A DNA stretch of 64,000 nt from Sporosarcina sp. FSL K6-1508 (lineage in GTDB: Bacteria; Bacillota; Bacilli; Bacillales_A; Planococcaceae), in contig NZ_JBBOXF010000001.1 in the NCBI RefSeq assembly GCF_038007465.1, forward strand, positions 3,235,001 to 3,299,000, in the 5' to 3' direction. The notes under the pieces are model-generated. The model saw only the letters and a program-made list of their open reading frames with translations. It made no database searches and had not been told where the DNA came from. Positions 26,469 to 37,000 of the stretch are shown one piece after another. Position numbers and translations under genes: made by a program. Positions within the stretch are counted from its first letter, which is position 1. Each line of letters opens with the position of its first letter.

Positions 26469-28894
26469 CAGTATCGGAAAGCTACCAAGACCTTCCCTTG
26501 GAAGAAGTGATCGGTGACCGGTTTGGACGGTATAGTAAATACATCATCCAGGACCGGGCATTGCCTGACGCACGCGATGGCTTAAAACCCGTTCAGCGGC
26601 GTATTTTGTATGCAATGTTCCATGAAGGCAATACACATGAAAAAGCATTCCGTAAATCCGCAAAAACGGTTGGTAATGTTATCGGGAATTACCATCCCCA
26701 CGGGGATACATCCGTTTACGAAGCAATGGTGCGGATGAGCCAAGATTGGAAACTTCGGCATATGTTGATTGAAATGCAAGGAAATAACGGTTCAGTCGAT
26801 GGTGATTCGGCTGCTGCCATGCGGTATACAGAAGCGCGCCTTTCTGCAATAGCAGGGCAAATGCTGCGTGATTTAGGTAAAAATACAGTCGATTTCATTC
26901 CAAACTTCGATGATACTGAGCCTGAGCCAACTGTTTTACCGTCAAGATACCCCAACTTGCTCGTCAACGGTTCAACCGGTATTTCTGCTGGATATGCGAC
27001 AGATATCCCACCACATGCGCTTCACGAAGTGCTTGATGCAGTCCTTATGCGGATTGACAACCCTGATGTCACAGTCGATGAGTTAATGACAGTTATAAAA
27101 GGACCTGATTTTCCAACGGGCGGTACTATCCAAGGGACAAATGGAATTAAAACCGCTTATGAGACTGGAAAAGGGCGCTTTATCATCAGATCGAAGTCAT
27201 TCATTGAACCGTTAAAAGGCGGTAAATCGCAAATCGTGGTGACAGAAATCCCATATGACGTTAACAAAGCGAATATGGTAAGGAAAATGGATGAGCTTCG
27301 TCATGATCGGAAACTAGATGGTATCGCAGATGTCAGAGACGAATCGGACCGTACGGGTCTCCGTGTTGTCATAGAACTGAAGAAAGACGTCGATGGCAAT
27401 GCTATCTTACAATATCTTTTGAAAAATACAGACTTGCAAGTTACGTATAACTTCAACATGATTGCAATCTCTGGACGCAGACCGACATTAATGTCATTGC
27501 CCATGTTGCTTGACGCCTATATTGGCCATCAAAAAGAAATCGTCACACGCAGATCCCAATTTGATATCCAAAAAGCACAAGATAGGCTACATATCGTCGA
27601 AGGCCTGATGAAAGCTTTATCGATTTTAGATGAAGTGATTAAAACGATTCGAGCATCAAAAGATAAACGTGACGCTAAGAATAATCTTATCTCAAAATTC
27701 GAATTCTCCGAAATACAAGCAGAAGCAATTGTATCGCTACAACTTTACAGATTGACGAATACGGATATTACGGAACTGCAGCAAGAAGATGCTGAACTCC
27801 GGAAATTGATTGAAAAACTTGCTGCAATTTTAAAAAGCGACAAAAAGCTTTCTGCTGTCATTAAAAAAGAGCTTCTTGACATTCGTAAACAATTTGCGGA
27901 ACCAAGACGCTCAGTTATCGAGGAAGTAATCCAAGAAATTAAAGTCGACCTCGACATTCTAGTACCAAGCGAAGAAGTGATTGTGTCAGTGACGAAAGAT
28001 GGGTATGTTAAACGTACAAGCGTCCGTTCACATACTGCATCGAATGGCACGGGCCATGAAATGAAAGAATCTGATTATACGCTACTAGAAGCACCGATGA
28101 ACACACAGCATCATCTCTTGCTGTTCACATCTGCGGGGAACTATCTCTATCAGCCTGTTCATGAACTACCGGATATTAGATGGCGTGATCTTGGCCAACA
28201 TATATCGAGTATTATCCCACTCGGGCAGAATGAAACGATTGTGGCGGCAATCGGGCTTGAAAACTTCGATGAAGAAGCGCTAATCGTAACAGCATCGAAA
28301 AATGGGTTAGTCAAACAATCGAAACTTGCCGATTTTAAAGTCCAGCGTTATTCACGAACGTTTAAAGCGATGGGAATTAAGAAGGGCGATTCTATGATTG
28401 ACGCAAGGCTTGTCAAAGGAGATGAGGACATCATTCTCTTTACACAGCAGGCATACGCCCTCCGTTTCCCTCTTACCGAGTTGTCAGCAACAGGCATAAG
28501 GACTGCAGGTGTACGTGGCATTAACCTTAAAGAGGATGACCAGCTCGTTAGAATGGAGATTAATTCAGATGACGGGGCTTCCGTCTTAATCGCGACTCAA
28601 CGTGGCAGTGTGAAAAGAATGGGCTTGAAAGAACTTGAAAGTGCTTCGAGGGCGCAACGTGGTGTTGTCGTTCTGAAAGAACTGAAGTCGAATCCACACC
28701 GTGTTGTGGGAGCGTTACTGGTGAAAAATGATGAAATTGTTGTTCTAGCAACAGAAAAAGGAACTAAAATTCCTCTAGTAGCGGGTTCATTACGGCCTGT
28801 TGATCGCTATTCAAACGGCAGTAGTCTGGTCGATGAGAAAAAGGACGGTAGCATAACAACCATATATAAAGATCCGAAAGCTGAAATCGAATAA
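26465..28894 (+). CDS. parC: DNA topoisomerase IV subunit A
   Basis: An 809-residue cleavage-rejoining subunit. The catalytic tyrosine is Y121 in AAMRYTEARLS. The quinolone-resistance-determining region reads HPHGDTSVYEAMVRM; T82 stands where Staphylococcus aureus GrlA has Ser80. The C-terminal beta-pinwheel repeats (from about 490) are present, e.g. TKDGYVKRTS and TQRGSVKRMG. The start overlaps the parE stop by 4 bp. A terminator follows directly. Confidence 0.96.
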   Translation: MTVSESYQDLPLEEVIGDRFGRYSKYIIQDRALPDARDGLKPVQRRILYAMFHEGNTHEKAFRKSAKTVGNVIGNYHPHGDTSVYEAMVRMSQDWKLRHMLIEMQGNNGSVDGDSAAAMRYTEARLSAIAGQMLRDLGKNTVDFIPNFDDTEPEPTVLPSRYPNLLVNGSTGISAGYATDIPPHALHEVLDAVLMRIDNPDVTVDELMTVIKGPDFPTGGTIQGTNGIKTAYETGKGRFIIRSKSFIEPLKGGKSQIVVTEIPYDVNKANMVRKMDELRHDRKLDGIADVRDESDRTGLRVVIELKKDVDGNAILQYLLKNTDLQVTYNFNMIAISGRRPTLMSLPMLLDAYIGHQKEIVTRRSQFDIQKAQDRLHIVEGLMKALSILDEVIKTIRASKDKRDAKNNLISKFEFSEIQAEAIVSLQLYRLTNTDITELQQEDAELRKLIEKLAAILKSDKKLSAVIKKELLDIRKQFAEPRRSVIEEVIQEIKVDLDILVPSEEVIVSVTKDGYVKRTSVRSHTASNGTGHEMKESDYTLLEAPMNTQHHLLLFTSAGNYLYQPVHELPDIRWRDLGQHISSIIPLGQNETIVAAIGLENFDEEALIVTASKNGLVKQSKLADFKVQRYSRTFKAMGIKKGDSMIDARLVKGDEDIILFTQQAYALRFPLTELSATGIRTAGVRGINLKEDDQLVRMEINSDDGASVLIATQRGSVKRMGLKELESASRAQRGVVVLKELKSNPHRVVGALLVKNDEIVVLATEKGTKIPLVAGSLRPVDRYSNGSSLVDEKKDGSITTIYKDPKAEIE

Positions 28895-28901
28895 ATAAAA
28901 T

Positions 28902-28938
28902 AAAAAGTCATGGGTGTAAATACCCATGACTTTTTATT
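28902..28938 (+). terminator. terminator of parEC
   Basis: Perfect stem AAAAAGTCATGGGT / ACCCATGACTTTTT with a 6-base loop. Confidence 0.93.
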
Positions 28939-29094
28939 TTCCCTAACGTATAATAATTCGAGATACGAAATAAAATGAAACTTCAATCAGATGAGATATT
29001 TCGCTGCTCTAGAACATAGTGTTTCTAGTCAGCCTTCTCGTTCATACGGGTTAAAAAGTCTATTTGAATAACAATAAGAGAACGGGGATAGGGT

Positions 29095-30315
29095 ATGTGG
29101 AAAAATCGTAATATTTGGATCATCTTAACTGGAGAATTGATTGCCGGTTTAGGATTATGGACAGGAATTATCGGAAATCTTGAGTTTATGCAAGAAAAAA
29201 TACCATCCGATTTCATGAAAGCATTAATTATGTCAGTTGGCCTTCTAGCAGGGATTCTAGCAGGGCCACTTGCCGGGAAGGTAATTGACCAATCAAGGAA
29301 AAAAAACGTACTTCTTATATCCGGAGCAGGCCGTTTGCTCAGTGTTATCTTCATGTTAATCGCCATTTCAACTGGATCTGTTTGGTGGATGGTTGCCTTC
29401 ATGATTAGTATTCAACTATCTGCTACATTTTACTTTCCAGCGCTACAGGCCACGATTCCACTTGTCGTCAAAGATGATGATCTGCTGACAATGAACGGTT
29501 GGCATATGAATGTAGCCACAATTTCACGAGTGCTTGGTACAGCTTTAGCGGGGATTATGCTTGTCTATTGGTCGCTGATGTCGCTCTACTGGATCTCGAT
29601 GATCGCTTACGGAGGCCTTCTATTATTCACCATGATGCTGCGCATCGATGAGGGAGAGGGAAGAGAGGCCAAAGTAAAATCTGTAGGTAACAAGGGTGGG
29701 TTCATGGAAGTGTTTCCTGTGTTGAAAGCCTATCCCGCTGTCGGCATGACACTCATTATGACGCTAATTCCACTACTATTCCTGGGATCATTCAACTTAA
29801 TCGTCATTAATATTAGTGAAATTCAAGATTCTGCATCGATTAAAGGTCTTATTTATACATTCGAAGGGGTAGCGTTCATGATTGGAACGTTTGTAGTGAA
29901 GTATATTTCTAGGAAATGGCGAACGACGACGATATTGTTTACCTTCGCAACGATGGTGGCAGTCGCAGAATTTATGCTTTACTTTGCAGAAAGTACAGCT
30001 ATTACATTAGGCGCTTTTGCAGTTCTTGGTTTTTCATTAGGCTGTTTTTTTCCAACAGCTATGGTCATTTTTCAGAAACAAATGCCGAAGGAGTATCATG
30101 GTCGATTTTTCTCGTTCCGCAATATGTTGGAACGGGTCATGTTTCAGGTTGTGTTACTGACAGCGGGAGCATTTCTTGATATTATCGGCTTGCAGTCGAT
30201 GATCATTATTTTCGGACTGATCAGCTTAAGTTTGACGGCAATATTCTTTGTACAGATGAAAAGAAGAAATATCATATTGGAACAGCCAAAAAAAACTGCC
30301 GCAGAAAGCATTTGA
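29095..30315 (+). CDS. MFS transporter
   Basis: A 406-residue major facilitator with about twelve hydrophobic helices. The first is LTGELIAGLGLWTGIIGN, and a loop-2/3 motif AGPLAGKVIDQSRKKNVL fits the MFS signature (G-x3-D-R/Q-x2-R/K-K). It resembles the MFS_3 / macrolide-efflux-like group. Ribosome site weak (ACGGGGAT). It is a single gene between two terminators, at the boundary where core backbone gives way to accessory DNA. Substrate unknown. Confidence 0.8.
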   Translation: MWKNRNIWIILTGELIAGLGLWTGIIGNLEFMQEKIPSDFMKALIMSVGLLAGILAGPLAGKVIDQSRKKNVLLISGAGRLLSVIFMLIAISTGSVWWMVAFMISIQLSATFYFPALQATIPLVVKDDDLLTMNGWHMNVATISRVLGTALAGIMLVYWSLMSLYWISMIAYGGLLLFTMMLRIDEGEGREAKVKSVGNKGGFMEVFPVLKAYPAVGMTLIMTLIPLLFLGSFNLIVINISEIQDSASIKGLIYTFEGVAFMIGTFVVKYISRKWRTTTILFTFATMVAVAEFMLYFAESTAITLGAFAVLGFSLGCFFPTAMVIFQKQMPKEYHGRFFSFRNMLERVMFQVVLLTAGAFLDIIGLQSMIIIFGLISLSLTAIFFVQMKRRNIILEQPKKTAAESI

Positions 30316-30333
30316 CTTTTTGCGGTTTTTTCT
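30289..30333 (+). terminator. terminator overlapping the MFS 3' end
   Basis: AAAAAACTGCCGCA and TGCGGTTTTTT flank the stop codon (loop about 17 bases); T run at 30326-30333. Confidence 0.65.
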
Positions 30334-30706
30334 GTTTTATTGTGAGATTCAAATACCAAAAGGTTTAACAGGATGTTCCGGCACAATATAGAATAATAAC
30401 AACGAATTCAAGTATTTAATCTATAGAGTCTGGGTTAGTGGTTCCATTCAATACCGCTTTGGCGCTTAGGGGATGATTACTGCCAAGGAAATGTACCAAC
30501 GTTGACATAATTTTTATCCCTGAATGACAACAAATGTACCAGTAAAGATATTACATTTGACAGCTAATTGAACCGATGAAAGAGATTATCTTATCTGAAC
30601 GAACAGGATGTCATTACTTGCCCCTACTGTGGGAGCGAATTGATCCGGCTATAAGTTTGGAAGACAAAAGATGAAAACTAGACTGATAGAAATTTTGTGA
30701 AAAGAC
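30334..30706. other. non-coding stretch before the GntR operon
   Basis: No intact gene. At about 30,590-30,652 a short plus-strand frame reads ...VITCPYCGSELIRL-stop, a zinc-ribbon-like tail without start codon or upstream frame, possibly a gene relic. Otherwise A+T-rich with nothing recognisable. It marks the junction between core and accessory regions. Confidence 0.4.
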
Positions 30707-30754
30707 TTTACAACAAAACTAAAGCGTTGTACAGTTGTATACTCGAGCATACAA
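30707..30754 (+). promoter_or_regulatory. promoter and palindromic operator of the GntR-ABC operon
   Basis: A candidate -35 TTTACA (30707-30712) has TACAGT 17 bp downstream. The near-perfect palindrome TTGTATACTCGAGCATACAA lies at 30735-30754 (two mismatched base pairs), 30 bp before the GntR start codon. YtrA-type GntR repressors bind such dyads in their own promoters, so this is the likely autoregulatory operator. Confidence 0.7.
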
Positions 30755-30784
30755 GTAGAAATATATACATTCGGAGGTGAAGCA

Positions 30785-31153
30785 TTGAAGCCATCATTAG
30801 ATGAAAATCAACCACTTTTTCTACAAATTGCACAAATCATATTAGATGAAATCGTGGAAGGTCGTCTAAAAGAAGGAGAACAATTGCCCTCTGAGAATGA
30901 ATTGTCTCGCTTTTACAATATTAATCGTGCAACCGTAAGAAAAGGGCTTCAAACTTTAGTTGATGATGCTTATATTTATAAACAAAGAGGTATCGGAATG
31001 TACTTGAGTGAAGGAGCTTATCAAAAAATAATAGATGAACGACAGAAACAATTTCGTCAGAATTATATAACCCCTTTATTAGAAGAAGGTGCCCGTTTAG
31101 GGATGGATGTCCAAAAGATTATCCGAATAATTGAGAAGGAGGCTCAATCATGA
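30785..31153 (+). CDS. GntR family transcriptional regulator, YtrA subfamily
   Basis: A 122-residue repressor with an N-terminal winged helix (FLQIAQIILDEIVEGRLKEG, EQLPSENELSRFYNINRATVRKG to about residue 60) and the short helical C-terminus typical of the YtrA subfamily, too small for a full ligand domain. TTG start 4 bp after the long site GGAGGTGA. It overlaps the ABC ATPase gene (ATGA). YtrA-type regulators repress ABC transporter operons that respond to cell-wall antibiotics; the inducer here is not known. Confidence 0.9.
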   Translation: MKPSLDENQPLFLQIAQIILDEIVEGRLKEGEQLPSENELSRFYNINRATVRKGLQTLVDDAYIYKQRGIGMYLSEGAYQKIIDERQKQFRQNYITPLLEEGARLGMDVQKIIRIIEKEAQS

Positions 31154-32025
31154 TAGATGTAAATCAGGTTCACTTTAGTTATGATTCAACCAAAATATTG
31201 CATGACTTTAACTTGATAGAGAGTGAGAAAATCATCGTTGGACTTTGGGGGCGAAATGGAACTGGGAAAACAACCTTTATGAAGTTGTTAGCTGGTCATT
31301 TAAAACCTGATCAGGGTGAGATAAAGATACAGGGGTTTAATCCTTATAACCATAATCAAACAAATAATCATTTATGTTATATGCAAGAAGATCATCCATT
31401 CAGTAAGATTTGGAAGGTGAAAGATGCGTTACGCTTTGGTGATTATTACAATCCGAATTTTGATATGAATTTTGCTAAAGAGCTTTTAACAGTTTTTAAT
31501 TTGGATGAAAACAAAAATGTGACCAGGCTCTCTAAAGGTATGAAATCAGCACTGCAATTTATTATCGGTATTGCCAGTAATGCTGATATAACAATACTTG
31601 ACGAACCGACCAATGGTTTAGATATAGGTATGCGAAAGAAACTTCACAAAGTATTATTGGAAAGTTATGAAGAAAACCCGAGGCTCATTCTTTTATCCTC
31701 CCATCATATCGAAGAAATTCAAACTTTATGTGAAGCGTTGGTAGTGATTCATGATGGTAGAGTATTTCTCCATGAAACAATGGAAACGATGCGGGAAAAA
31801 GGCATTTGGTTAAGTGGAGAGAAGACTTCTTTTTTAAACATCATCCAGTCGCACACTGTGTTGGAGCAACAAGAAATGGGTACGAAAATGAAAGTCATGC
31901 TCGATGAACCTTATACGAACGAATGGAAGCATTTTGCTCAGTCCCATAGCTTATCAATTGAACCAGCTTCCCTACATGATTATTTATTAAATAGAACGGA
32001 AGAACGAAATGAGGTGAACAGATGA
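31150..32025 (+). CDS. ABC transporter ATP-binding protein, YtrB-like
   Basis: A 291-residue ATPase with Walker A GRNGTGKTT (34-42), a signature written LSKGM (127-131) in place of LSGGQ, Walker B ITILDEPTNGLD (about 147-158), and a switch His in LLSSHHIEEI. The C-terminal 80 residues are an accessory domain. The altered signature is common among YtrB/BcrA-like ATPases. Start and stop overlap neighbours on both sides, so the three genes form a tight operon. Works with the downstream permease. Confidence 0.9.
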   Translation: MIDVNQVHFSYDSTKILHDFNLIESEKIIVGLWGRNGTGKTTFMKLLAGHLKPDQGEIKIQGFNPYNHNQTNNHLCYMQEDHPFSKIWKVKDALRFGDYYNPNFDMNFAKELLTVFNLDENKNVTRLSKGMKSALQFIIGIASNADITILDEPTNGLDIGMRKKLHKVLLESYEENPRLILLSSHHIEEIQTLCEALVVIHDGRVFLHETMETMREKGIWLSGEKTSFLNIIQSHTVLEQQEMGTKMKVMLDEPYTNEWKHFAQSHSLSIEPASLHDYLLNRTEERNEVNR

Positions 32026-32741
32026 ACTTGAAAAGTGGGACATTTAGGATGGTTTATGAAGAGACACTATTTGCCTTCGGGAAGCTGCTATTACTATATA
32101 TAACAATCCCTTTATTTTTGTTATGGTTATTCATTGGATATTTCTTTAACTTGGGTGAAGATGTTATCGCCGCCATCTCAGGACCAACATATTTTTTTAT
32201 TCTTCTGTTTGCAATTAATGGATTCAAAACTATATTCCCTGTCGCAATAGGAATGGGAAGTACAAGGATCAATTTGTTGAAAACCTTTTATGTGGTAGGT
32301 TTAGCAAGTGTACTGCTTATCACCTTTATTTTAAACGTCTTTCAATGGATTCTCTTAACACTTTATGAGCGATGGAACGTAGCAGCTCATATATTGCATC
32401 CAGCAACCTTTTTAAATCGAGAGTATACCTTCCTATCCTATTATTTAATAGATTTTATGTTAGGTATTTTTGCCTTCTCCTTCGCTTTTCTGTTTTTTAC
32501 GATATATTATAGACTTGGTTTCAAGAAAAGTGTGATCTGGTTAATGGTGTTAGTGATCATCGGTACGCTATTAAATTACAGTGGTTTGATCGATTTTTCA
32601 ATATGGGAATGGTTAGTGACTCAGCACTTTCATGACATGGTGATATTTTCTTTTGTGAATACTATTAGTCTGATTGCATTGTTCATCACATATCCAATCA
32701 TGCGAAATGCGCCATTAACAGCAAAGTCGAAAAAGGATTAG
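32022..32741 (+). CDS. ABC transporter permease subunit
   Basis: A 239-residue integral membrane protein with six hydrophobic segments (about 20-42, 55-72, 85-110, 140-162, 170-188, 205-225). No close family motif is recognised, but the overlapping ATPase and GntR regulator give the role. The substrate is unknown; YtrA-regulated transporters are linked to envelope antibiotic stress. Some ribosome sequence (GAGGTGA) lies within the upstream gene. Confidence 0.8.
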   Translation: MNLKSGTFRMVYEETLFAFGKLLLLYITIPLFLLWLFIGYFFNLGEDVIAAISGPTYFFILLFAINGFKTIFPVAIGMGSTRINLLKTFYVVGLASVLLITFILNVFQWILLTLYERWNVAAHILHPATFLNREYTFLSYYLIDFMLGIFAFSFAFLFFTIYYRLGFKKSVIWLMVLVIIGTLLNYSGLIDFSIWEWLVTQHFHDMVIFSFVNTISLIALFITYPIMRNAPLTAKSKKD

Positions 32742-32772
32742 AAAAAAGAATCATAAGAGCGATCAAATAATT

Positions 32773-32868
32773 AGTGGTGTGCAAAATTCAATTATATTCG
32801 GGTTAATCATCGCAGTCGTTGGTTTTGCGTTATCGCTATTAATACGCAATATAAGACAAGTAAGATAA
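32773..32868 (+). pseudogene. relic of the C-terminus of a DHA2-type MFS exporter
   Basis: An open stretch without start codon encodes GVQNSIIFGLIIAVVGFA... to the stop. Of its last 30 residues, 25 are identical to the C-terminus of the intact exporter at 37,594-39,006. The following terminator is also shared. It is therefore the remaining 3' end of a second exporter gene, with the rest lost or replaced by the GntR-ABC operon. Confidence 0.85.
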
Positions 32869-32878
32869 GCTAAATATA

Positions 32879-32920
32879 ACGTCCTAAAAGTGTTGATAAT
32901 GACTTTTAGGACGTTTTTTT
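32879..32920 (+). terminator. terminator behind the MFS relic
   Basis: ACGTCCTAAAAGT pairs with ACTTTTAGGACGT, followed by seven T. It is the diverged twin of the terminator at 39,016-39,058. Confidence 0.85.
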
Positions 32921-32980
32921 CGGATTTTTCGTGTGAAAATCACTTTCCATGAGTGGAGAACCTGAGAATAATAAGCAAAC

Positions 32981-33010
32981 TTGACATGTCACCTTTTGGT
33001 GTCTTATTAA
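32981..33010 (+). promoter_or_regulatory. promoter of the ArsR-SRPBCC unit
   Basis: TTGACA (32981-32986), 18-bp spacer and TATTAA (33005-33010). The spacer contains the near-dyad GTCACC-TTTT-GGTGTC, a possible ArsR operator. About 60 bp lie between the -10 and the start codon. Confidence 0.6.
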
Positions 33011-33071
33011 GTTGTTCTGAAGTTTATCCCGTGACATTGCAGGAAATGATAATGAAAAGGTGGGGGGGATT

Positions 33072-33398
33072 TTGGACGATAAAAGTCAAGTGAGGGATGT
33101 TTATGACGCTGTTGCCGATCCGACAAGGCGAAAGATACTTCGAATGTTGGCAGAGGTTGAAGAATTACCCCTATATGAGATAACGGTTCATTTTCAAATG
33201 GGTCGTACAGCAGTTTCTAAGCATTTGGCTATCCTTAAAGATGCTGATCTCGTATTCGCTCGAAAGGTCGGTAGGGAAACAAGATATCGGCTAAATCCCA
33301 CCCCATTGAAAGAAATTCAAGACTGGGTATCTTTTTATGAAGGCTTCTGGAAAGAAAGAATTGCTAAATTAAATCTTTTATTGGAGGAAAAAAAATGA
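33072..33398 (+). CDS. ArsR-family winged-helix regulator
   Basis: A 108-residue ArsR/SmtB-like repressor with VADPTRRKILRML near the start and the recognition helix MGRTAVSKHLAIL (about 43-55). Metal-binding cysteines are absent, so it belongs to the non-metal group that is usually paired with SRPBCC genes. The TTG at 33072 is preferred: the AAGGTGGGGGGG ribosome site begins before the in-frame GTG at 33060, and the conserved region starts right after. It overlaps the SRPBCC gene (ATGA). Confidence 0.85.
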   Translation: MDDKSQVRDVYDAVADPTRRKILRMLAEVEELPLYEITVHFQMGRTAVSKHLAILKDADLVFARKVGRETRYRLNPTPLKEIQDWVSFYEGFWKERIAKLNLLLEEKK

Positions 33399-33811
33399 AA
33401 TCAGATGTATCATTAGATTATCAATTTACAAGTTCAATCGAGCAGGTGTGGAACGCTTTAACAGATTCGGATACACTTGCGAAATGGATATGGGATAATG
33501 ATTTTAAACCAGTCGTTGGACATAAATTTCAGTTCCGTGCAGAGCCTAACGAATGGTGGGATGGCATTGTAGATAGCGAGGTGCTAGAAGTGGACGAGCC
33601 TCATAAATTATCTTACACTTGGGTAAGTGCTGGAGAAAGCACTACTATTACATGGACTTTGAAAAAAGGTTCAGATGGAACTGTCCACCTACATTTCGAT
33701 CAAACTGGATTTAGTGAAGCAACTAAAGCTCGTGAGGGTGCTATTGAGGGAGCTAAATATGCTTGGACGCAAATGGGTGATAAGCTCGAAAACGTGTTAG
33801 CAGAACTGTAA
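33395..33811 (+). CDS. SRPBCC (AHSA1-like) domain protein
   Basis: A 138-residue START/AHSA1-fold protein with the usual beginning (FTSSIEQVWNALTDSDTLAKW) and end (GAKYAWTQMGDKLENVL). These proteins have a hydrophobic cavity and often bind small organic molecules. The start overlaps the ArsR stop. ArsR-SRPBCC pairs are common in Bacillales; here a UvrA-like ATPase and a drug exporter follow on the same strand, suggesting a shared response to a toxic compound. Confidence 0.87.
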   Translation: MKSDVSLDYQFTSSIEQVWNALTDSDTLAKWIWDNDFKPVVGHKFQFRAEPNEWWDGIVDSEVLEVDEPHKLSYTWVSAGESTTITWTLKKGSDGTVHLHFDQTGFSEATKAREGAIEGAKYAWTQMGDKLENVLAEL

Positions 33812-34080
33812 ACTGCTTTCTTAATCCTCAATGATGCCTGTTTTTCTGCATCAACCTTTTGAGTAGGTACTTGAATATATCAATCAAATAGAATTTGATA
33901 ATGATTACAAGTAATCGTTTTATACAAATAAAACATTCTTCAACAATAGGGCGCTTTTCCGGAACATGGAAAGCGTCATTTTTAATGGAAGAAAGGATTA
34001 AGTTAACTAACAATTTTTATCCTAATTATAATTTAACAAACGTGGCAATACTAAATTTAGAGACTGGAGAGGAGTTCACT

Positions 34081-37000
34081 ATGAAAATAAATCAATTAAT
34101 TGCGAACAATATTAACAAATTAGATGCAGTACTACCAGAAGATAAATCTTTAGGCATTGCTGGATTGTCTGGATCTGGTAAAACAACTTTTTGTCAAACA
34201 ATTGGTGAAGAATCCAAAAAGCGTCTTGTTTCCTTATTGCCAAAGGCTGAATATCAGTATTTGTTCCCCAATATTATGGAAACGAATTTCAGTGCCATCA
34301 AAATGGAAGAAATGCCTCTAGTACTTTTTCTCGGAAAGTCAGCGATTTCTTCCAATCCACGTTCTACAATTGGCACCCATACAGGTGTATTTAAAGACAT
34401 TCGTGTTACTCTTGCTGAAAAGTTTGAACTATCTCCAGAAGTTTTTTCATTCAATAATGAGCTAGGCTGGTGTCCGGGTTGTAAAGGGCGCGGTACTACC
34501 AAAAATGTCGAATGTAAAAAGTGTGAGGGCAGGCGCTACAATCCAGAAGTTGAGCAAAGAAGAATAGATTTATCGGGTCAACCGCACAGTATTTCCGATA
34601 TCAACAACTTAAGCATTGAATCGATACTTTCCCTTGGAGACGAATTACATATAAGTGAAGCGAAACAACATATTCTTAAAAATATACTCAATATGAATAT
34701 TGGTTACTTAACTTTAAATCGCATTATGGGCACATTGTCAGGTGGAGAATTAACACGACTTTACTTGGCAGAGTTCATGGCCACCAGTGAAAATACGGTT
34801 ATTATAATTGATGAAATCTCCGTAGGTCTCGATCACCAAACATTATTGAAAATTTTAACAGAGATTAAACAATTGGGGTATAAGAATCAAATCTGGCTCA
34901 TTGATCATTCTGACACGGTGCTCGACACAACGGATGAGCAATTGTTCTTTGGGCCTGGTAGTGGTAAATACGGTGGGAAGATTGTTGAAGAATCCCCACG
35001 TCCAAAACCAATCACTTCGGAACGAAACAAGGCAATGCCAACAGAATACTATCAGTTTCATAATCTTTACTGTCGTAATATTCAAATGGCAGAAATTCAG
35101 ATTCCTCAAAATAGACTTGTAACCTTTACGGGTGAGTCTGGATGTGGTAAATCTACACTTGTCAATGAGTGTATTGCCAAGGATTTTCTGAAGCGATATC
35201 CAAAAGATAAACTGGTAATGGTGGGACAAAATCGAAACCAATCGATTACCAGTCGGTCAACAGTTGCAACTTTTCTTGATATTAAAAGGAAACTCACAAA
35301 GTATAGCGAAGAAATTGAGGATATTTTTCAGCGCTCGATTGAAGATATTATTGATGAACTGCCGAATGATGACATCGCTTATAAACGCTTGAGCCTATTA
35401 ATTAAACTTGGACTTGGTTATTTGACGTTGGAAAGAAAAACACAGTCCTTATCGAATGGTGAATTTCAATGTGTCCATTTAGTTTCTGAGCTGTTTGCCA
35501 ACTCAAGAAACCCACATACACTTTTTATTTTTGACGAGCCTTCAAAAGGGTTATCACAAAATATTTTAAATCAATTCATTGATAGTATTAGGGTTATTCT
35601 GCAGGATGAATCTGTCTCAATAATCATGATTGAACATAATGATTATATGATGGGAAGTTCTGATTTTATCGTTGATTTTGGTAAAAGACAGCTTGCACCT
35701 GTTCAACATCTTGACGTTGTCAGTCATGATGATTATTATAGTCAACAAAATAGTACAAATAGAGTTGCTCCGGTGCAAATTCCTTCAACTATCCATCAAC
35801 AAAATGGGATTAACTATTTAAAAGAAAATCAGATTGCCTATTTTAAAAATGCAGAAAATGTCTATAAGGGCGGCATCTTAAAAAGCTTATCATCAATGGC
35901 CCGGTTAATTTATGGTGAATACGAATCCGAAACAATTGCACCCGTCATCGCCATTGATCTGGAACGGCACTTGTATAGTCAATATAGTTTTCTTTATGAA
36001 ATGGGCGGCTTGATCAACCATATCGTGGCAGCTCATCCGACCAATAAAAATACGAAAAGCTTTGATTTCTATAATCAGGATAATCATTGTCCAAGCTGCT
36101 CGGGCCGTCGTCAGATTGAAAAGTTTGATATAGATGTTGTGATTCAAGATAAAAACGCTCCATTCTGGGAAGGCCTATTGCATCCAGATGTGATGGAGGT
36201 ATTAAAACATTATCAATATTCAAGATTGGAATTCATTTTCGCTGAAATTAAGAATGAACTCGGCCACGATATGAGTAAAAGTTATAATGACATGACAGAA
36301 GAAGAAAAGCATACCTTTTTATACGGGTATTTGGAAAAATCATTTTATGATAAAGCAGCCAAGGCGCAGAGAACATGGCAAGGCTTTAATAGCATAATTG
36401 GGATGTATATGTTTATTTCGAAATCTATTATTAAAGAGCATATGAAAGCATCTAAAGAGATGATTACATGTCCAATTTGCGAAGGCTCTGTGTTAAACCA
36501 TCATAAACAGCTCAAGTTTGGCGATACGGATATTCGTGAGATTATAAACCAACCACTTGATCAAGCATTGAAAACAGTAGGAGCGTTACCGGAACTGGTA
36601 AAATTGAAATCTATTGTCGGCGGAGATATGACTTTGACGGAAGATGTCTCTTTATTGCCTAGGGAAACACAAGTCGAACTGAAAGTATTTGAATTGGAAA
36701 TGGCAAGCTTTGCTGGTTATGAAGTGGTATTACAAAATGCCTTACCATTCTGGGATAGAATTAGTAGCAATATCGAATCCATCAGCACGAACAACCAGGT
36801 TACGATCTGTGATTTTGATAAGATCACTGAGACAAGAGAAACGATCATTGATAAGTATTTCACCAATGGAAAATACAAAAAGCTTACCTATGTCTATGAA
36901 GCGTTTGGATATAAAAAAATTGTTACCCAAATTAATAAGATCAAAAAAAGTCATTCATGTCCATTCTGTAAAGGAAAGAAAGTCATTACAGAAGATAATC

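Noticed and set aside
33895..34080. 62-codon N-terminal extension of the UvrA-like protein
   Set aside because: No ribosome site before its start codons; UvrA relatives begin close to the Walker A strand, as with the ATG at 34,081.
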